Shown here: positions 1 to 8,378 of the stretch, piece by piece
Position numbering within the stretch: the first letter of the stretch is position 1
Layout of the letters: every line of letters starts with the position of its first letter
Origin: an uncultured Pirellulaceae bacterium
GTDB taxonomy: Bacteria; Planctomycetota; Planctomycetia; Pirellulales; Pirellulaceae
DNA: 64,000 bases
Direction: 5' to 3'
NCBI GenBank assembly: GCA_938083195.1
Contig: CALKCK010000043.1
Span: 1 to 64,000 of the forward strand
Position numbers and translations under genes: made by a program
Notes under the pieces: model-generated
Database searches by the model: none
What the model saw: only the letters and a program-made list of their open reading frames with translations
Told to the model about the DNA's origin: nothing

Positions 1-1
1 A

Positions 2-889
2 GCCTTTATTGACGCGTTGGCGGATTTGACTCGTTTTCGATTTCGGGTTCGTTCAATAATCGTAATGGGTGCTGTGGTGGTTTCTGCGGGAATCGGAATT
101 CTGTTGCTTGCCGGTACACTGAAAGAGTTGGTCGTCCATCAACGGTGGATGATGTACAGCATTTTCATCGGTTTGACGTTGGGGGGGATTCCAATCGTGT
201 GGAAACTGGCGCGCCCCGCATCCCCGGTTCTGGTTGGGGCAGCGTTGCTCTCGTTTTTCGCGATGGTTGTTCTGGCGATTTTGCAGTCAAGCGGAATTGT
301 TGGCCAAGGCAATTCCAATATCTTAATGTTGTTCATCGCTGGGTTGGCTGGTGCAAGTGCGATGATTTTGCCCGGATTGTCGGGTGGATATTTACTTCTA
401 CTGTTGGGGCAATATGTGCCGATCCTAGGAGCCATTGATCAATTTAAGGATGCGCTCTCGAGTCGAGATTTGGCGGCAGCGGTCTCTCCCGGGTTGACGG
501 TTTTGTTGCCCGTTGGGCTTGGCGTCGTTGGTGGAGTGTTGATTGTTGGGAATTTGCTAGAGTGGCTGCTGCGGAAATATCAAAAGGCGACACTGGGAAT
601 GCTACTTGGTTTGCTACTAGGCTCAACCGTGGGGTTGTGGCCTTTTCAAGAAGGCGTGCGGCCGATTCCTGGCGATCTGATCAAAGGAAGGGTGGTGACC
701 GTTGAAAACCAAGCTGAGATTGATCCGGAGGACTGGAGTATGGTCTGGGTGCGACCTCGATGGGGGCAGGTAGCGGTATCGCTACTGCTGATCGGTGGTG
801 GCGTCGCGACCACAATGGGGGTCGCTAAAATGGGGGCCTATCTCGACTCAGATAACGGCAACCGTGGAAACGAGGCCTCCGGTCAATAA
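2..889 (+). CDS. DUF368 family membrane protein, putative undecaprenyl-phosphate transporter (5' truncated)
   Basis: Polytopic membrane protein of the DUF368 family. Some members (PopT) have been shown to recycle undecaprenyl phosphate across the cytoplasmic membrane for cell-wall and polysaccharide synthesis; that role is inferred here from the family. The visible part has about seven hydrophobic segments and the conserved second-half signature P-G-L-S-G-G-Y followed by LLLLLGQY. The equivalent N-terminal PGVSGGT repeat is missing. The reading frame is open to the first bases of the window, so the true start lies upstream and the TTG at 17 is not the start. A soluble insert of about 40 residues (near VENQAEIDPEDW) precedes the last transmembrane segment. 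The gene ends at a TAA 77 bp from the convergent STAS gene. Confidence 0.8.
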   Translation, partial: AFIDALADLTRFRFRVRSIIVMGAVVVSAGIGILLLAGTLKELVVHQRWMMYSIFIGLTLGGIPIVWKLARPASPVLVGAALLSFFAMVVLAILQSSGIVGQGNSNILMLFIAGLAGASAMILPGLSGGYLLLLLGQYVPILGAIDQFKDALSSRDLAAAVSPGLTVLLPVGLGVVGGVLIVGNLLEWLLRKYQKATLGMLLGLLLGSTVGLWPFQEGVRPIPGDLIKGRVVTVENQAEIDPEDWSMVWVRPRWGQVAVSLLLIGGGVATTMGVAKMGAYLDSDNGNRGNEASGQ

Positions 890-965
890 ACCGAAAGGGT
901 CGTTCCTGCTGGGAAATTGGGTTGGAAGCAGCCGGATTCCGGGAGGAAAACGTTGGCAAGCTAAC

Positions 966-1316
966 TTACTTTTTGATTTTCTTGATCGAGGTTTCTTCAT
1001 TTTTATCAATGTCGAAAACCTTGTTCAGTCGCATCAGCTTAAAGACTTCTTCTACGTTATCACCGATAGTGCAAAGGCGAAGTTTCACTTTTGCTTCTTT
1101 GCATTTTTTGCCAAACAGGACCAGTTTTCCGATCATTGCCGAAGACATAAAGCCGACGTTTTGGAAATTCAATATGATACGAGAGTTGCTGGTGTTGTTG
1201 ATCAGTTCACCGAGCTCTTGTCCGAGGCTGCTGATTCTCGAATCATCGATGATTCTAACATCCTGAAAGTAAACGATAAGGACGTTGTCGCCTTCGAAGC
1301 GGTTGATCAATGTCAC
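966..1316 (-). CDS. STAS-domain protein (anti-sigma factor antagonist-like)
   Basis: Small cytoplasmic protein of 116 aa made of a single STAS domain. Such proteins bind or release an anti-sigma or switch kinase depending on phosphorylation of one Ser/Thr. The conserved segment NVGFMSSAMIGKL (residues about 53-65) carries the expected serine pair (S58, S59) at the start of the phosphorylatable helix. The start is GTG at 1316, chosen because AAGGAAGA lies just upstream at good spacing; the frame stays open further upstream but has no better start. The C-terminus is a lysine-rich tail. The gene is monocistronic and convergent with the DUF368 gene. A second STAS gene lies at 7453 beside an anti-sigma kinase, so the two may share a partner, but this is inference. 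Confidence 0.85.
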   Translation of the reverse strand: MTLINRFEGDNVLIVYFQDVRIIDDSRISSLGQELGELINNTSNSRIILNFQNVGFMSSAMIGKLVLFGKKCKEAKVKLRLCTIGDNVEEVFKLMRLNKVFDIDKNEETSIKKIKK

Positions 1317-1461
1317 GATTTCTTCCTTCTTGATTTTCAGGCCGTTTGTAATTTCGAACTGATTTAAATGGATACCGGATTGTACGGTTTTTGTGTGGGT
1401 TGTAAAGCAAATCTAAAACCACTGAAGTATATAGCTTCGAACTTTAAGTTGGGCAAGTTAA

Positions 1462-2418
1462 ATGCAAATTCTAATATTTGAATGGTTGACTGGAGGTGGG
1501 CTCTGGATAGATGGGGTTTCCTTCCATTGCGGGGCGGCAATTCGGTCCCAGGGGAAGCGTATGTTGCAGGCAATTGCTCAAGATTTCCTTATTGCAGGGA
1601 TCGAAGTGATTTTGCCGATTGACGAACGGTCAATTGGCGATTTCCCAGCGGTAGATGGGCTGACCCTGTGGCCTGTTTCTAGTCAGGTAGACCTCGGGGA
1701 TTTCCTGAAAAATTTGGCGAAAGACGTTGATCGGATTTTACTGATTGCTCCGGAAACAGGAGCACGCCTGTTAAATTGTGTTCAATGGCTGGAGTCGTTT
1801 CGTGAGAAGTTTCTGAGTCCAGTGGAGGAGTTTGTAAGGATCGCCTCAAGCAAACAAGCTTCGTTTAATTTTTTACAAGCTCAAGGATTTGATGGAGTTT
1901 CGAGGGGAATGGAATTTGCTGATTTTTTGAATGGGCCGATGGACAATTTCGGATTTCCGATGGTGATTAAGCCAATGGATGGGGTTGGGGGCGAGGGCCT
2001 GAGGCTAATAAAGGACTGCGGAGAGTTGGAGCAGTTGGAGGGTCAGTTGGCTGGTTCGGACTACTGGCTAGAGCCATTTTATCAGGGGGTTCCGGTTAGC
2101 GTGTCGGTGATCTGTCACGGGGATAGGTTCACCTTTCTGCCGGCGACAGAGCAGGTGTTTGATCGCGAGCCGTTTGGTAATTTTATTGGTTCGCGTTTTC
2201 CCGTGCATCAGGATCTTGAATGCAGGGCGCGTCGATTGGCGGAAAAAACCATTCGGTTGTTGCCGCCCACCCAAGGGTATGTCGGTTTAGATATGGTGCT
2301 TGGAGCCGAGGGAGATCAGTTGATCGAAGTTAATCCACGGCTGACCATGTCCTATTTAAAGCTAAGGCAGGTTTGTGCCTTTAATCTCGCCACGAGAATG
2401 TTAGGCCCAAGTTCGTAA
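1462..2418 (+). CDS. ATP-grasp ligase, MfnD/OrfY-like
   Basis: ATP-grasp enzyme of 318 aa that would join a carboxylate to an amine using ATP. The N-terminus (MQILIFEWLTGGG) and the ATP-grasp core (FPMVIKPMDGVGGEGL near residues 165-180; IEVNPRLTMSY near 290-300 for Mg-ATP binding) resemble tyramine-glutamate ligase MfnD of methanofuran synthesis. They also resemble the ATP-grasp ORF (OrfY type) in C1-transfer gene sets of methylotrophs and planctomycetes. No other tetrahydromethanopterin or methanofuran gene is visible in this window, so the pathway link is inference. The ATG at 1462 has no strong Shine-Dalgarno sequence. The gene stands alone, convergent with the large acyltransferase fusion 41 bp downstream. 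It could instead be a general D-Ala-D-Ala-ligase-fold enzyme of other specificity. Confidence 0.7.
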   Translation: MQILIFEWLTGGGLWIDGVSFHCGAAIRSQGKRMLQAIAQDFLIAGIEVILPIDERSIGDFPAVDGLTLWPVSSQVDLGDFLKNLAKDVDRILLIAPETGARLLNCVQWLESFREKFLSPVEEFVRIASSKQASFNFLQAQGFDGVSRGMEFADFLNGPMDNFGFPMVIKPMDGVGGEGLRLIKDCGELEQLEGQLAGSDYWLEPFYQGVPVSVSVICHGDRFTFLPATEQVFDREPFGNFIGSRFPVHQDLECRARRLAEKTIRLLPPTQGYVGLDMVLGAEGDQLIEVNPRLTMSYLKLRQVCAFNLATRMLGPSS

Positions 2419-2459
2419 ATAGTTGTCCGCCAGCAGCACTTTTCAGGTGCTGCCGGGAA

Positions 2460-5400
2460 CTAGGTTCCAGCTTTTTCGATCGCGATTTCTTTGATTCCAC
2501 GGAGATCAAGTTTGCCAGTTCCGAGGATAGGTAGGTGATCTACTTGGATAAAGCCTGCGGTCATGGGAATGAAGATGTTGGGCAATCCAGCGTCCTTAAG
2601 TGCCTGTTGCATTTCATCTACCGTCTTCGTGGTTTTTGTGTAGAGAACAATTAATCGCTCTCCCTTTTTTTCATCTGGTACGGCGGTCACGGCAACAAGT
2701 AAATGGTCATCGGAGTCATCGTTGGGCGTCGAATCGAGAAACTCTGAGAGGACTTCTTCAATCTTAAGGTGCGGTACCATTTCACCACCGATCTTAGAAA
2801 ATCGGCTCATTCGACCAGTGATTTTAATGAAACCGTCATCATCGATGATGGCGACATCCCCTGTCTTGTACCATCGCCCATCGAGAACTTCGGCAGTCGC
2901 TTCGGGTTTGTTGAGGTAACCCTTCATCACGCTCGGGCCGCATATCCAAAGCATACCTGGCTGGTTGGGGCCAAGTACTTCGTCCGAATCAAGGTCGGTA
3001 ACTCGAGCTGCCATGTTGGGCATCGGTCTGCCGACGGTGCCTTCTTTCGCGTCGATTTGGAACTCTTTCTTTGTTTGTCGCGAGTAGGGAATATTAACCG
3101 CCGCGACTGGTGAGAGTTCGGTCGTGCCGTATCCTTCTACCGGTCGAACGCCAAATTTGTTTTCAAACTCTTCACACAGTTCGGGTGGAAGTCGCTCAGC
3201 CCCTGCAATGACCATGTTCAGTGATTTGAATTGGTCTGGAGTGCAACGTCTCATGTAGGAGCGCAGGAAGGTCGGCGTGGCGACGATGATGGTAGCCGAA
3301 AATTTCTTCGCAATTTTGCCGACAATTTTAGCGTCGAGTGGATTGAAATGATAAACTCCCCGCGAGTCAGTCGTCATGGGGACCCAGAGTGTTACGGTGT
3401 AGCCCATCGAATGGAAGAACGGCAAGACGCCAACTAATGTGTCATCAGCAACCAGCGAACCAACGCGTTCGATTCCAAGCACGTTGCTCATAATGTTCCT
3501 GTGAGTGAGCATCACGCCCTTGGGGACTCCGGTGGATCCCGAGGTAAACACGATCGTCAAAGTATCGTCAGGTTTAATTTGATTGAGGCCGAGACTCAAG
3601 TTGAGAAGGGCACTTGGTACCACGAAGCTTTGAAATGCTCCAATCAGTTTGTCTAATCCACTCACTTTGTCTTTGAGGTCATCGAGATAGAAAATGTTGC
3701 AGTCAAAGTCAAAGTTGAATTTGTCAGCAACCTTTCGGGTCGTCAAAACGGTTTTGATATCCGCTTCTTTTACGCAGTGATTAATAAGATCATTTGAAAG
3801 GGAGTAATTCAGGTTGATCGCTACGCGTTTGTCGAGCGCTAAAGCGAGGTTGACAATCGCACCGCCGACGGATGGCGGAATGAGAACGGCCACATTTTCT
3901 TCTTGATTATTGAGCACGTGTTTTTTTAGCAGGCGTCTCAAGATTAATGCGCGGGTAAGAAGTTTTCCACCGGTTTCCTCTTGGTTGGTGGAATCACCAA
4001 TTTTCGAGCGAAACTTATTGCGTTTACAGGCTTTGATAAATGCCGAAGGGGCAGAGACGAATTTTCCAGCGGGATTGTCCATGGTAGTTGCGCTAAGCTC
4101 TTGAACAGATTGACGAATTGCAAACATCGTATCAGCTTTTTCAATCGGTTTGCCAATGTGAACCGAAAGCGGGCGACGAAATGATCGTGGCCACTTTTTT
4201 ATACTCTTTCCCTGAGAGAAACTGAATATGCTTCCCCAGAGCTGGTCAAAGTAAACTGGGATGACGGGGGTTTGGTTTTCTTTTAAGTTAATGATTTTGG
4301 TAAGGCCGGGCTTGAAATTTTTAATTTGGCAATCCCGAGAGATTCCTCCTTCGGGGAATAATCCAACGACCTCTCCTTGGTCAATCGTCTGTTTTGCCGT
4401 TTTCAGTCCGCTGCGAATTGATTTTGGACCACCGGCAATCAGGATGATTCCACAGAAGGCCGCCCATTTCTGAAGAGCCCAGTGCGAGAAATTACCTGCC
4501 CATGCGATCACACGAGGTAGACGGGGGACTAAGACGAGAAGGATCGCTCCGTCGAGCCACGAGGAATGGTTCGCGACCACCACGGCGCCGCCTTCTTTTG
4601 GAAGATTCTCGATACCATTGATTCTGACTCGGTAGAGTGTCTGGAATGCAACGTAGAACAGCAATCGCACGGTTTGTTTAATTAATAGGTAAAGTGAGTA
4701 TGCGATGACGGGCAACGTCAAAATACACATCACCAAAAATATTTGGCGGGAGTTAAGCAAAGGTAGTGGGCGAATTTGCAGTTGAACTTTGGAGATTTGG
4801 CGTTGTAGAGCGATCGCCTGTTGTTCATCTAAGTTGGAATTGTCGGGATTGAATTCGGCAATATAATCTTCGAGCCTCAGTGGTTTTGAGACGGCGGCTC
4901 GGCGCTCAGTATCCTTGGCGATTAAAAGTGTCAGAGTCGCAGGGCGTAGTGAATTGGCGGTTTGACTGACGAACTCTTCGATCCCGGGTTGATCGCCAAT
5001 TGGCGTTTTTTCGAAACGGCCAACCGTAAGATCAAGTTCTTGTCTTTGAGGTTCGCTCAAACTCTCGGGTCTAAGTTCAGCGGGTAATTGAGCGATCGTT
5101 CCTGGTTCAGTGGATTGCGTACAAAACAACATCACGCCAAAGAAGATGAGGATGCTGCTGAAAGCTAGACAGTTAGTGGCGGCGAGTATTGAACCGCGTT
5201 TCTCAATTGGGCTGTGGTGTTGCAAGTAGGATGCCAAGGGGACGTCAAAGACGCCGGCACTAAATCCAAGACCTGCAAGGAAAATGAAGGTCATAATTTT
5301 GTCGAAGTTGTACGGATCACCGTTGATGAAATCGGGAGGCGAAAACCACAATAAAAACGAGAAAATTGCAACTCCAGTCGCTCCAATGGGGACGAGCCCC

Positions 5401-6323
5401 AGTTCAATTCTGCCGGCAGAAATGAATCCGGCGGCGACGCTGCCAAATCCAATACCTAAAACGACAGCAATCAAAAGTGGTGTTCGATCCGACTCAATAA
5501 TGCCACCACTCTCGGTAGCAAACACATCGATGTTGAGTTGAGCAAGGGCGGCAATTGCCCAGAAAAAGGAAATGCCTAAGGCAATGCGGAAAAGCGTGCG
5601 GTACGAGAATAGCTGCAAAATGTCTTTGATTGTTTCACCAACCAAAGTGATTGGGAATTTGGCTTTTGCATTGGCTGCCGGTAAAGACCAGACTAAAAAG
5701 CTCAATAGGGTCCCGACAATAGCTATTCCAACTAGCATGCCTGCGGCTAAACCGATGTTGTCCTGTCCACGATTCGTAATATCCGAAAGTGCGCCGCCGA
5801 GGGCCATGCCGATGACGGTGGCAGAGAGGGTGGCGAGGTTGAAAACTCCATTGCCAGCGGCAATCGTTTTTTCATTCAATAGCTCCGGGATCGTGCCAAC
5901 TTTCGCTGGCGAAAAAAGTGCACTTTGAAGTCCCATCAGAAAAACAGCAGCGAGCAATATCCAGAAAAAGGGATCAATCCCAGCAGCTGGATCTGGCTCA
6001 CCCAGTAAACTCACTGCGATGACTCCGATAATCATGATTGCAATTTCTGCAATCTTGCAGCCAATAATGACGGTTCGTTTTCGGAACCGGTCAGCGAGCC
6101 AGCCAGCGACTGACGCAAATAGGATATAGGGAATGATGAAAAAGGAAGAGCCAATGATTAGAAGCGTCCCTTGGTCCTCAGGAGCAAATTGATTTTTGCC
6201 GACGCCAATCACAAACCAGCGAAAAACATTATCGTTGATCGAAGTGAGCCACTGGGTCCATAACAGGCCTTGAAAGCTGGGGGACCAAATTCCGTGGGAG
6301 GAGGGTTCGGTTGGTTGGCTCAT
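2460..6323 (-). CDS. Trifunctional LplT-Aas-like fusion: MFS lysophospholipid transporter + acyltransferase + acyl-ACP synthetase
   Basis: A 1287-aa inner-membrane protein with three modules in the order seen in LplT/Aas systems. Residues about 15-400 form an MFS transporter (LplT-like, flipping lysophospholipids). Residues about 400-525 are a hydrophilic insert not typical of either partner, followed by a transmembrane helix (about 527-549). A PlsC acyltransferase follows, with the H-x4-D motif NHSSWLD at 585-591 and FPEGG at 656-660. The C-terminal AMP-binding synthetase has the P-loop FTSGSTGVPKG (about 925-936), GYGTTEL (1064-1070), TGD (1154-1156) and a late lysine in GTGKLDL (K1271). 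Predicted role: import and re-acylation of lysophospholipids to remodel membranes. In E. coli the two functions are separate genes, lplT and aas. Monocistronic. Confidence 0.88.
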   Translation of the reverse strand: MSQPTEPSSHGIWSPSFQGLLWTQWLTSINDNVFRWFVIGVGKNQFAPEDQGTLLIIGSSFFIIPYILFASVAGWLADRFRKRTVIIGCKIAEIAIMIIGVIAVSLLGEPDPAAGIDPFFWILLAAVFLMGLQSALFSPAKVGTIPELLNEKTIAAGNGVFNLATLSATVIGMALGGALSDITNRGQDNIGLAAGMLVGIAIVGTLLSFLVWSLPAANAKAKFPITLVGETIKDILQLFSYRTLFRIALGISFFWAIAALAQLNIDVFATESGGIIESDRTPLLIAVVLGIGFGSVAAGFISAGRIELGLVPIGATGVAIFSFLLWFSPPDFINGDPYNFDKIMTFIFLAGLGFSAGVFDVPLASYLQHHSPIEKRGSILAATNCLAFSSILIFFGVMLFCTQSTEPGTIAQLPAELRPESLSEPQRQELDLTVGRFEKTPIGDQPGIEEFVSQTANSLRPATLTLLIAKDTERRAAVSKPLRLEDYIAEFNPDNSNLDEQQAIALQRQISKVQLQIRPLPLLNSRQIFLVMCILTLPVIAYSLYLLIKQTVRLLFYVAFQTLYRVRINGIENLPKEGGAVVVANHSSWLDGAILLVLVPRLPRVIAWAGNFSHWALQKWAAFCGIILIAGGPKSIRSGLKTAKQTIDQGEVVGLFPEGGISRDCQIKNFKPGLTKIINLKENQTPVIPVYFDQLWGSIFSFSQGKSIKKWPRSFRRPLSVHIGKPIEKADTMFAIRQSVQELSATTMDNPAGKFVSAPSAFIKACKRNKFRSKIGDSTNQEETGGKLLTRALILRRLLKKHVLNNQEENVAVLIPPSVGGAIVNLALALDKRVAINLNYSLSNDLINHCVKEADIKTVLTTRKVADKFNFDFDCNIFYLDDLKDKVSGLDKLIGAFQSFVVPSALLNLSLGLNQIKPDDTLTIVFTSGSTGVPKGVMLTHRNIMSNVLGIERVGSLVADDTLVGVLPFFHSMGYTVTLWVPMTTDSRGVYHFNPLDAKIVGKIAKKFSATIIVATPTFLRSYMRRCTPDQFKSLNMVIAGAERLPPELCEEFENKFGVRPVEGYGTTELSPVAAVNIPYSRQTKKEFQIDAKEGTVGRPMPNMAARVTDLDSDEVLGPNQPGMLWICGPSVMKGYLNKPEATAEVLDGRWYKTGDVAIIDDDGFIKITGRMSRFSKIGGEMVPHLKIEEVLSEFLDSTPNDDSDDHLLVAVTAVPDEKKGERLIVLYTKTTKTVDEMQQALKDAGLPNIFIPMTAGFIQVDHLPILGTGKLDLRGIKEIAIEKAGT

Positions 6324-6732
6324 GGATTTACCGGATTTTGCTCGGAATGGGTTCGACAGCCACTCAGGATTTCAAGCTGAGCTAGTCAAATGTAAGTACT
6401 TCACCGTCAGTTTAAAAGGTGATTCTGTACCCCGATACCCGAATCGTTGGAATTGCCGAACCAATCGTTAGACGTGGGATAACTTCTGCTTCCTTCCAGA
6501 GATCGCAAGAGCGACAAGAGTTGTTTTCAATAAAACCCAAAAAAACGGAACTGATTCTTTTTAGGGGAGATATTTGTGGGTCACTGATTCAAGAAGAAAA
6601 CATCAGAAAAACGATAAGATAACCAGGTTAAATTGCTCTCGTCAGATGCGATGCTTGTTAATGAGACGATGTTTCATGGGGCATAGGCATTCGCGAATTG
6701 CAATTCTTTTCCCAATCTTGGATGGAAAAATA
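6324..6732. other. Intergenic region between divergent genes, nothing firm seen
   Basis: About 400 bp between the divergently transcribed acyltransferase fusion and the small membrane protein. It must hold promoters for both. A short frame continues upstream from the small membrane protein to 6574, but it is basic, low in hydrophobicity and lacks a convincing start, so I treat it as non-coding. A GAATTGCAATTC palindrome lies near 6696-6707. No convincing -35/-10 pair or RNA structure was found. Confidence 0.4.
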
Positions 6733-7074
6733 ATGCGACGTACTTCAATCATGACGCTGGGGCTTGTGCTGATTTTTATCGGGATTCAGTTGAACTTGGT
6801 TGATACCTACGTGTTGACGCCCCGGTTTTCAAATCTTCTCGCGGACCATGCGACCGTGGAGCGAGAAGTGGCGACCTTGGGGACACCGGTGGAAACCCGT
6901 TCTAGTCCCTATTATCGAGCGTCCTATTCGAATAATAACCGAGCCGAATCCAAGCTGGGGAAATCTGGCTTGGGGGTTCAAAAAAAGATTACAACGCCAA
7001 CATGGCTGTGTTGGCCCATTCTGTTTTTAGGAACAGTTGTATTTCTGAATGGATTTTCTATTAGGAGAGAATGA
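6733..7074 (+). CDS. Small two-transmembrane protein of unknown function
   Basis: Not recognised. The ATG at 6733 gives 113 aa: a first hydrophobic helix (about residues 8-27, IMTLGLVLIFIGIQLNLV), a soluble loop of about 55 residues rich in Arg, Ser and Asn, and a second helix (about 88-105, LCWPILFLGTVVFLNGF). It ends in a basic IRRE tail. Both termini are predicted cytoplasmic, with the loop outside. The start was chosen because the hydrophobic core begins right after it; the open frame upstream lacks protein-like character. It stands alone, with 378 bp before the STAS/anti-sigma unit. Confidence 0.5.
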   Translation: MRRTSIMTLGLVLIFIGIQLNLVDTYVLTPRFSNLLADHATVEREVATLGTPVETRSSPYYRASYSNNNRAESKLGKSGLGVQKKITTPTWLCWPILFLGTVVFLNGFSIRRE

Positions 7075-7371
7075 TCGTTTTAGGAGTTTCCAATGAAAGT
7101 GACCTAAACGCTGACCACGGACTGGTTGGTTGGAGTAGCTTAATGTTGGATCGTGGGCCCGCAAATTGAAAACAAAAATGCTAGTTTGATGCGTAGACGG
7201 ATGAGATTCTGGTCGATCATTCGGGGACGTGTCAGCTAGTGTTTTTTATTTAAAGATTGAGGCAGGAGTTGCTTCGCAAAAGAATTTGCTGATTTCATTG
7301 AGAAGCAGTTTTAGTCAGAGAACCTCGGGAAATCACGGGGAATAATAGATTGAAAAGGTGCTGATTTATTT

Positions 7372-7399
7372 TTGACGCATTGGATTGGCGAGGTATGAT
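7372..7399 (+). promoter_or_regulatory. Sigma-70-type promoter for the STAS/anti-sigma unit
   Basis: TTGACG at 7372-7377, a 16-bp spacer and TATGAT at 7394-7399 form the best housekeeping promoter match seen in the window. Transcription would start near 7406, about 47 nt before the STAS start codon. The rest of the 7075-7452 gap shows no coding character. Confidence 0.6.
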
Positions 7400-7452
7400 A
7401 AATAATCAAAACCAGTTGTATGTTTTTAAGTTTTCCCTTTCGAGAAAATGTA

Positions 7453-7812
7453 ATGTCAGAATTTGAGTGCATTGCCACAGAAGTTCTCGAAAACGCGACG
7501 GTCGTCAAGTTTGTCGATCAAAGAGTGATGGATCCGGCTCGGATTGAATCGCTTGGTCGAGAGTTGCTTTCTCTGGTGGATGCGACGAGGGCGACGGGGA
7601 TTGTCTTGAATTTTGATGGTGTTAGTTTTTTTTCTAGTGCTGCGATCAACAAGTTGATCAGGCTGGAGAGTGAGATCAAAAAAAATGGACTGCAATTAAG
7701 GTTGAGTAACTTGCGTCCTGAGGTGCGGGATTTGTTTAGCTATACAAATCTCGATTCATTGTTTGAGATAAGAGATAATCAATTCGATGCAATTGAGTCA
7801 CTCGAAAGTTAG
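7453..7812 (+). CDS. STAS-domain anti-sigma factor antagonist
   Basis: A 119-aa single-domain STAS protein of the SpoIIAA/RsbV type. The core GIVLNFDGVSFFSSAAINKL (about residues 49-68) has the conserved serine pair (S61, S62) where the switch kinase phosphorylates. The start was set at the ATG at 7453 (MSEFECIATEVL) rather than the in-frame ATG at 7420, because the upstream 11 residues fall outside the family and the -10 box ends at 7399. It is followed 66 bp later by a RsbW-like kinase, the usual partner. Together they form a promoter-to-terminator unit (7372-8345). By family knowledge the unphosphorylated form would bind the kinase and free a sigma factor or other target. The target is not in this window. 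Confidence 0.87.
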   Translation: MSEFECIATEVLENATVVKFVDQRVMDPARIESLGRELLSLVDATRATGIVLNFDGVSFFSSAAINKLIRLESEIKKNGLQLRLSNLRPEVRDLFSYTNLDSLFEIRDNQFDAIESLES

Positions 7813-7878
7813 TTGGTTTTGAGGACGAGCTTAGGTGTTCAGACGAGTTTTTGAATAGATTGAAGATTCAGGTTAATC

Positions 7879-8310
7879 ATGGAAAGTACAACTCAGCATT
7901 GGCGGTACGACGATCACATTCCGAGTGAGCCAGATTGCTGCGCGACGATAGTTGGCATGGTTCTTGAGCAATTGGAAAAGAACGGTTGGGGTAACAAAGA
8001 TACGTTTGGTATTCACATGGCCATGGAAGAGGCGGTGATGAATGCAATCGACCATGGGAATGGTCGAAGTCCGGATAAGACCGTTCACTTGGTGATTGAG
8101 ATTTGTGGTAATCGATTTTATTCTAAAATCACTGACCAAGGTGAAGGGTTTGATCCGTCCAAAGTTCCTGACCCAACCGAAGAGGAGAACCTCGAAAAGG
8201 ATTGCGGTCGAGGTGTGATGCTCATTCGGAATTTTGTTGATGTCGTGCTTTACAACGACAAAGGAAATTCACTCGAATTGACAAAGCAAAACACAGAGTC
8301 CAACGGGTGA
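7879..8310 (+). CDS. RsbW-like anti-sigma factor / serine kinase (HATPase_c_2)
   Basis: A 143-aa GHKL ATPase of the RsbW/SpoIIAB type, which phosphorylates STAS antagonists and sequesters a sigma factor. The N-box reads MEEAVMNAIDHGN (about residues 49-61, catalytic E51 and N55), the G1 box DQGEGFDP (86-93), and the G2 box C-G-R-G-V-M-L-I near 113-120. It starts at the ATG after AGATTCAGGTTAATC and ends in TGA just before a strong palindromic terminator. It sits directly downstream of its likely substrate, the STAS protein at 7453. No PP2C phosphatase (RsbU/RsbP/SpoIIE type) or sigma factor gene is nearby, so the input and the output of the switch must be encoded elsewhere. Confidence 0.88.
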   Translation: MESTTQHWRYDDHIPSEPDCCATIVGMVLEQLEKNGWGNKDTFGIHMAMEEAVMNAIDHGNGRSPDKTVHLVIEICGNRFYSKITDQGEGFDPSKVPDPTEEENLEKDCGRGVMLIRNFVDVVLYNDKGNSLELTKQNTESNG

Positions 8311-8312
8311 CA

Positions 8313-8345
8313 AATCACGTGTTAGCTAACACGTGATTGCTTTTT
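8313..8345 (+). terminator. Rho-independent terminator, 26-bp perfect palindrome plus T-tract
   Basis: AATCACGTGTTAG is immediately followed by its exact reverse complement (8313-8338), then GC and five T residues. It lies 2 bp after the anti-sigma kinase stop codon, so it ends the STAS/kinase transcript. The stem would close on a tight AGCT loop. Confidence 0.8.
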
Positions 8346-8378
8346 GAAATAGGAACTAGGCTTTGGGCGTTTCGCCAA

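Noticed and set aside
795-1367. 190-aa plus-strand frame overlapping the STAS gene
   Set aside because: Antisense shadow of the minus-strand STAS gene; no family resemblance, while the STAS frame has a good RBS and motifs.
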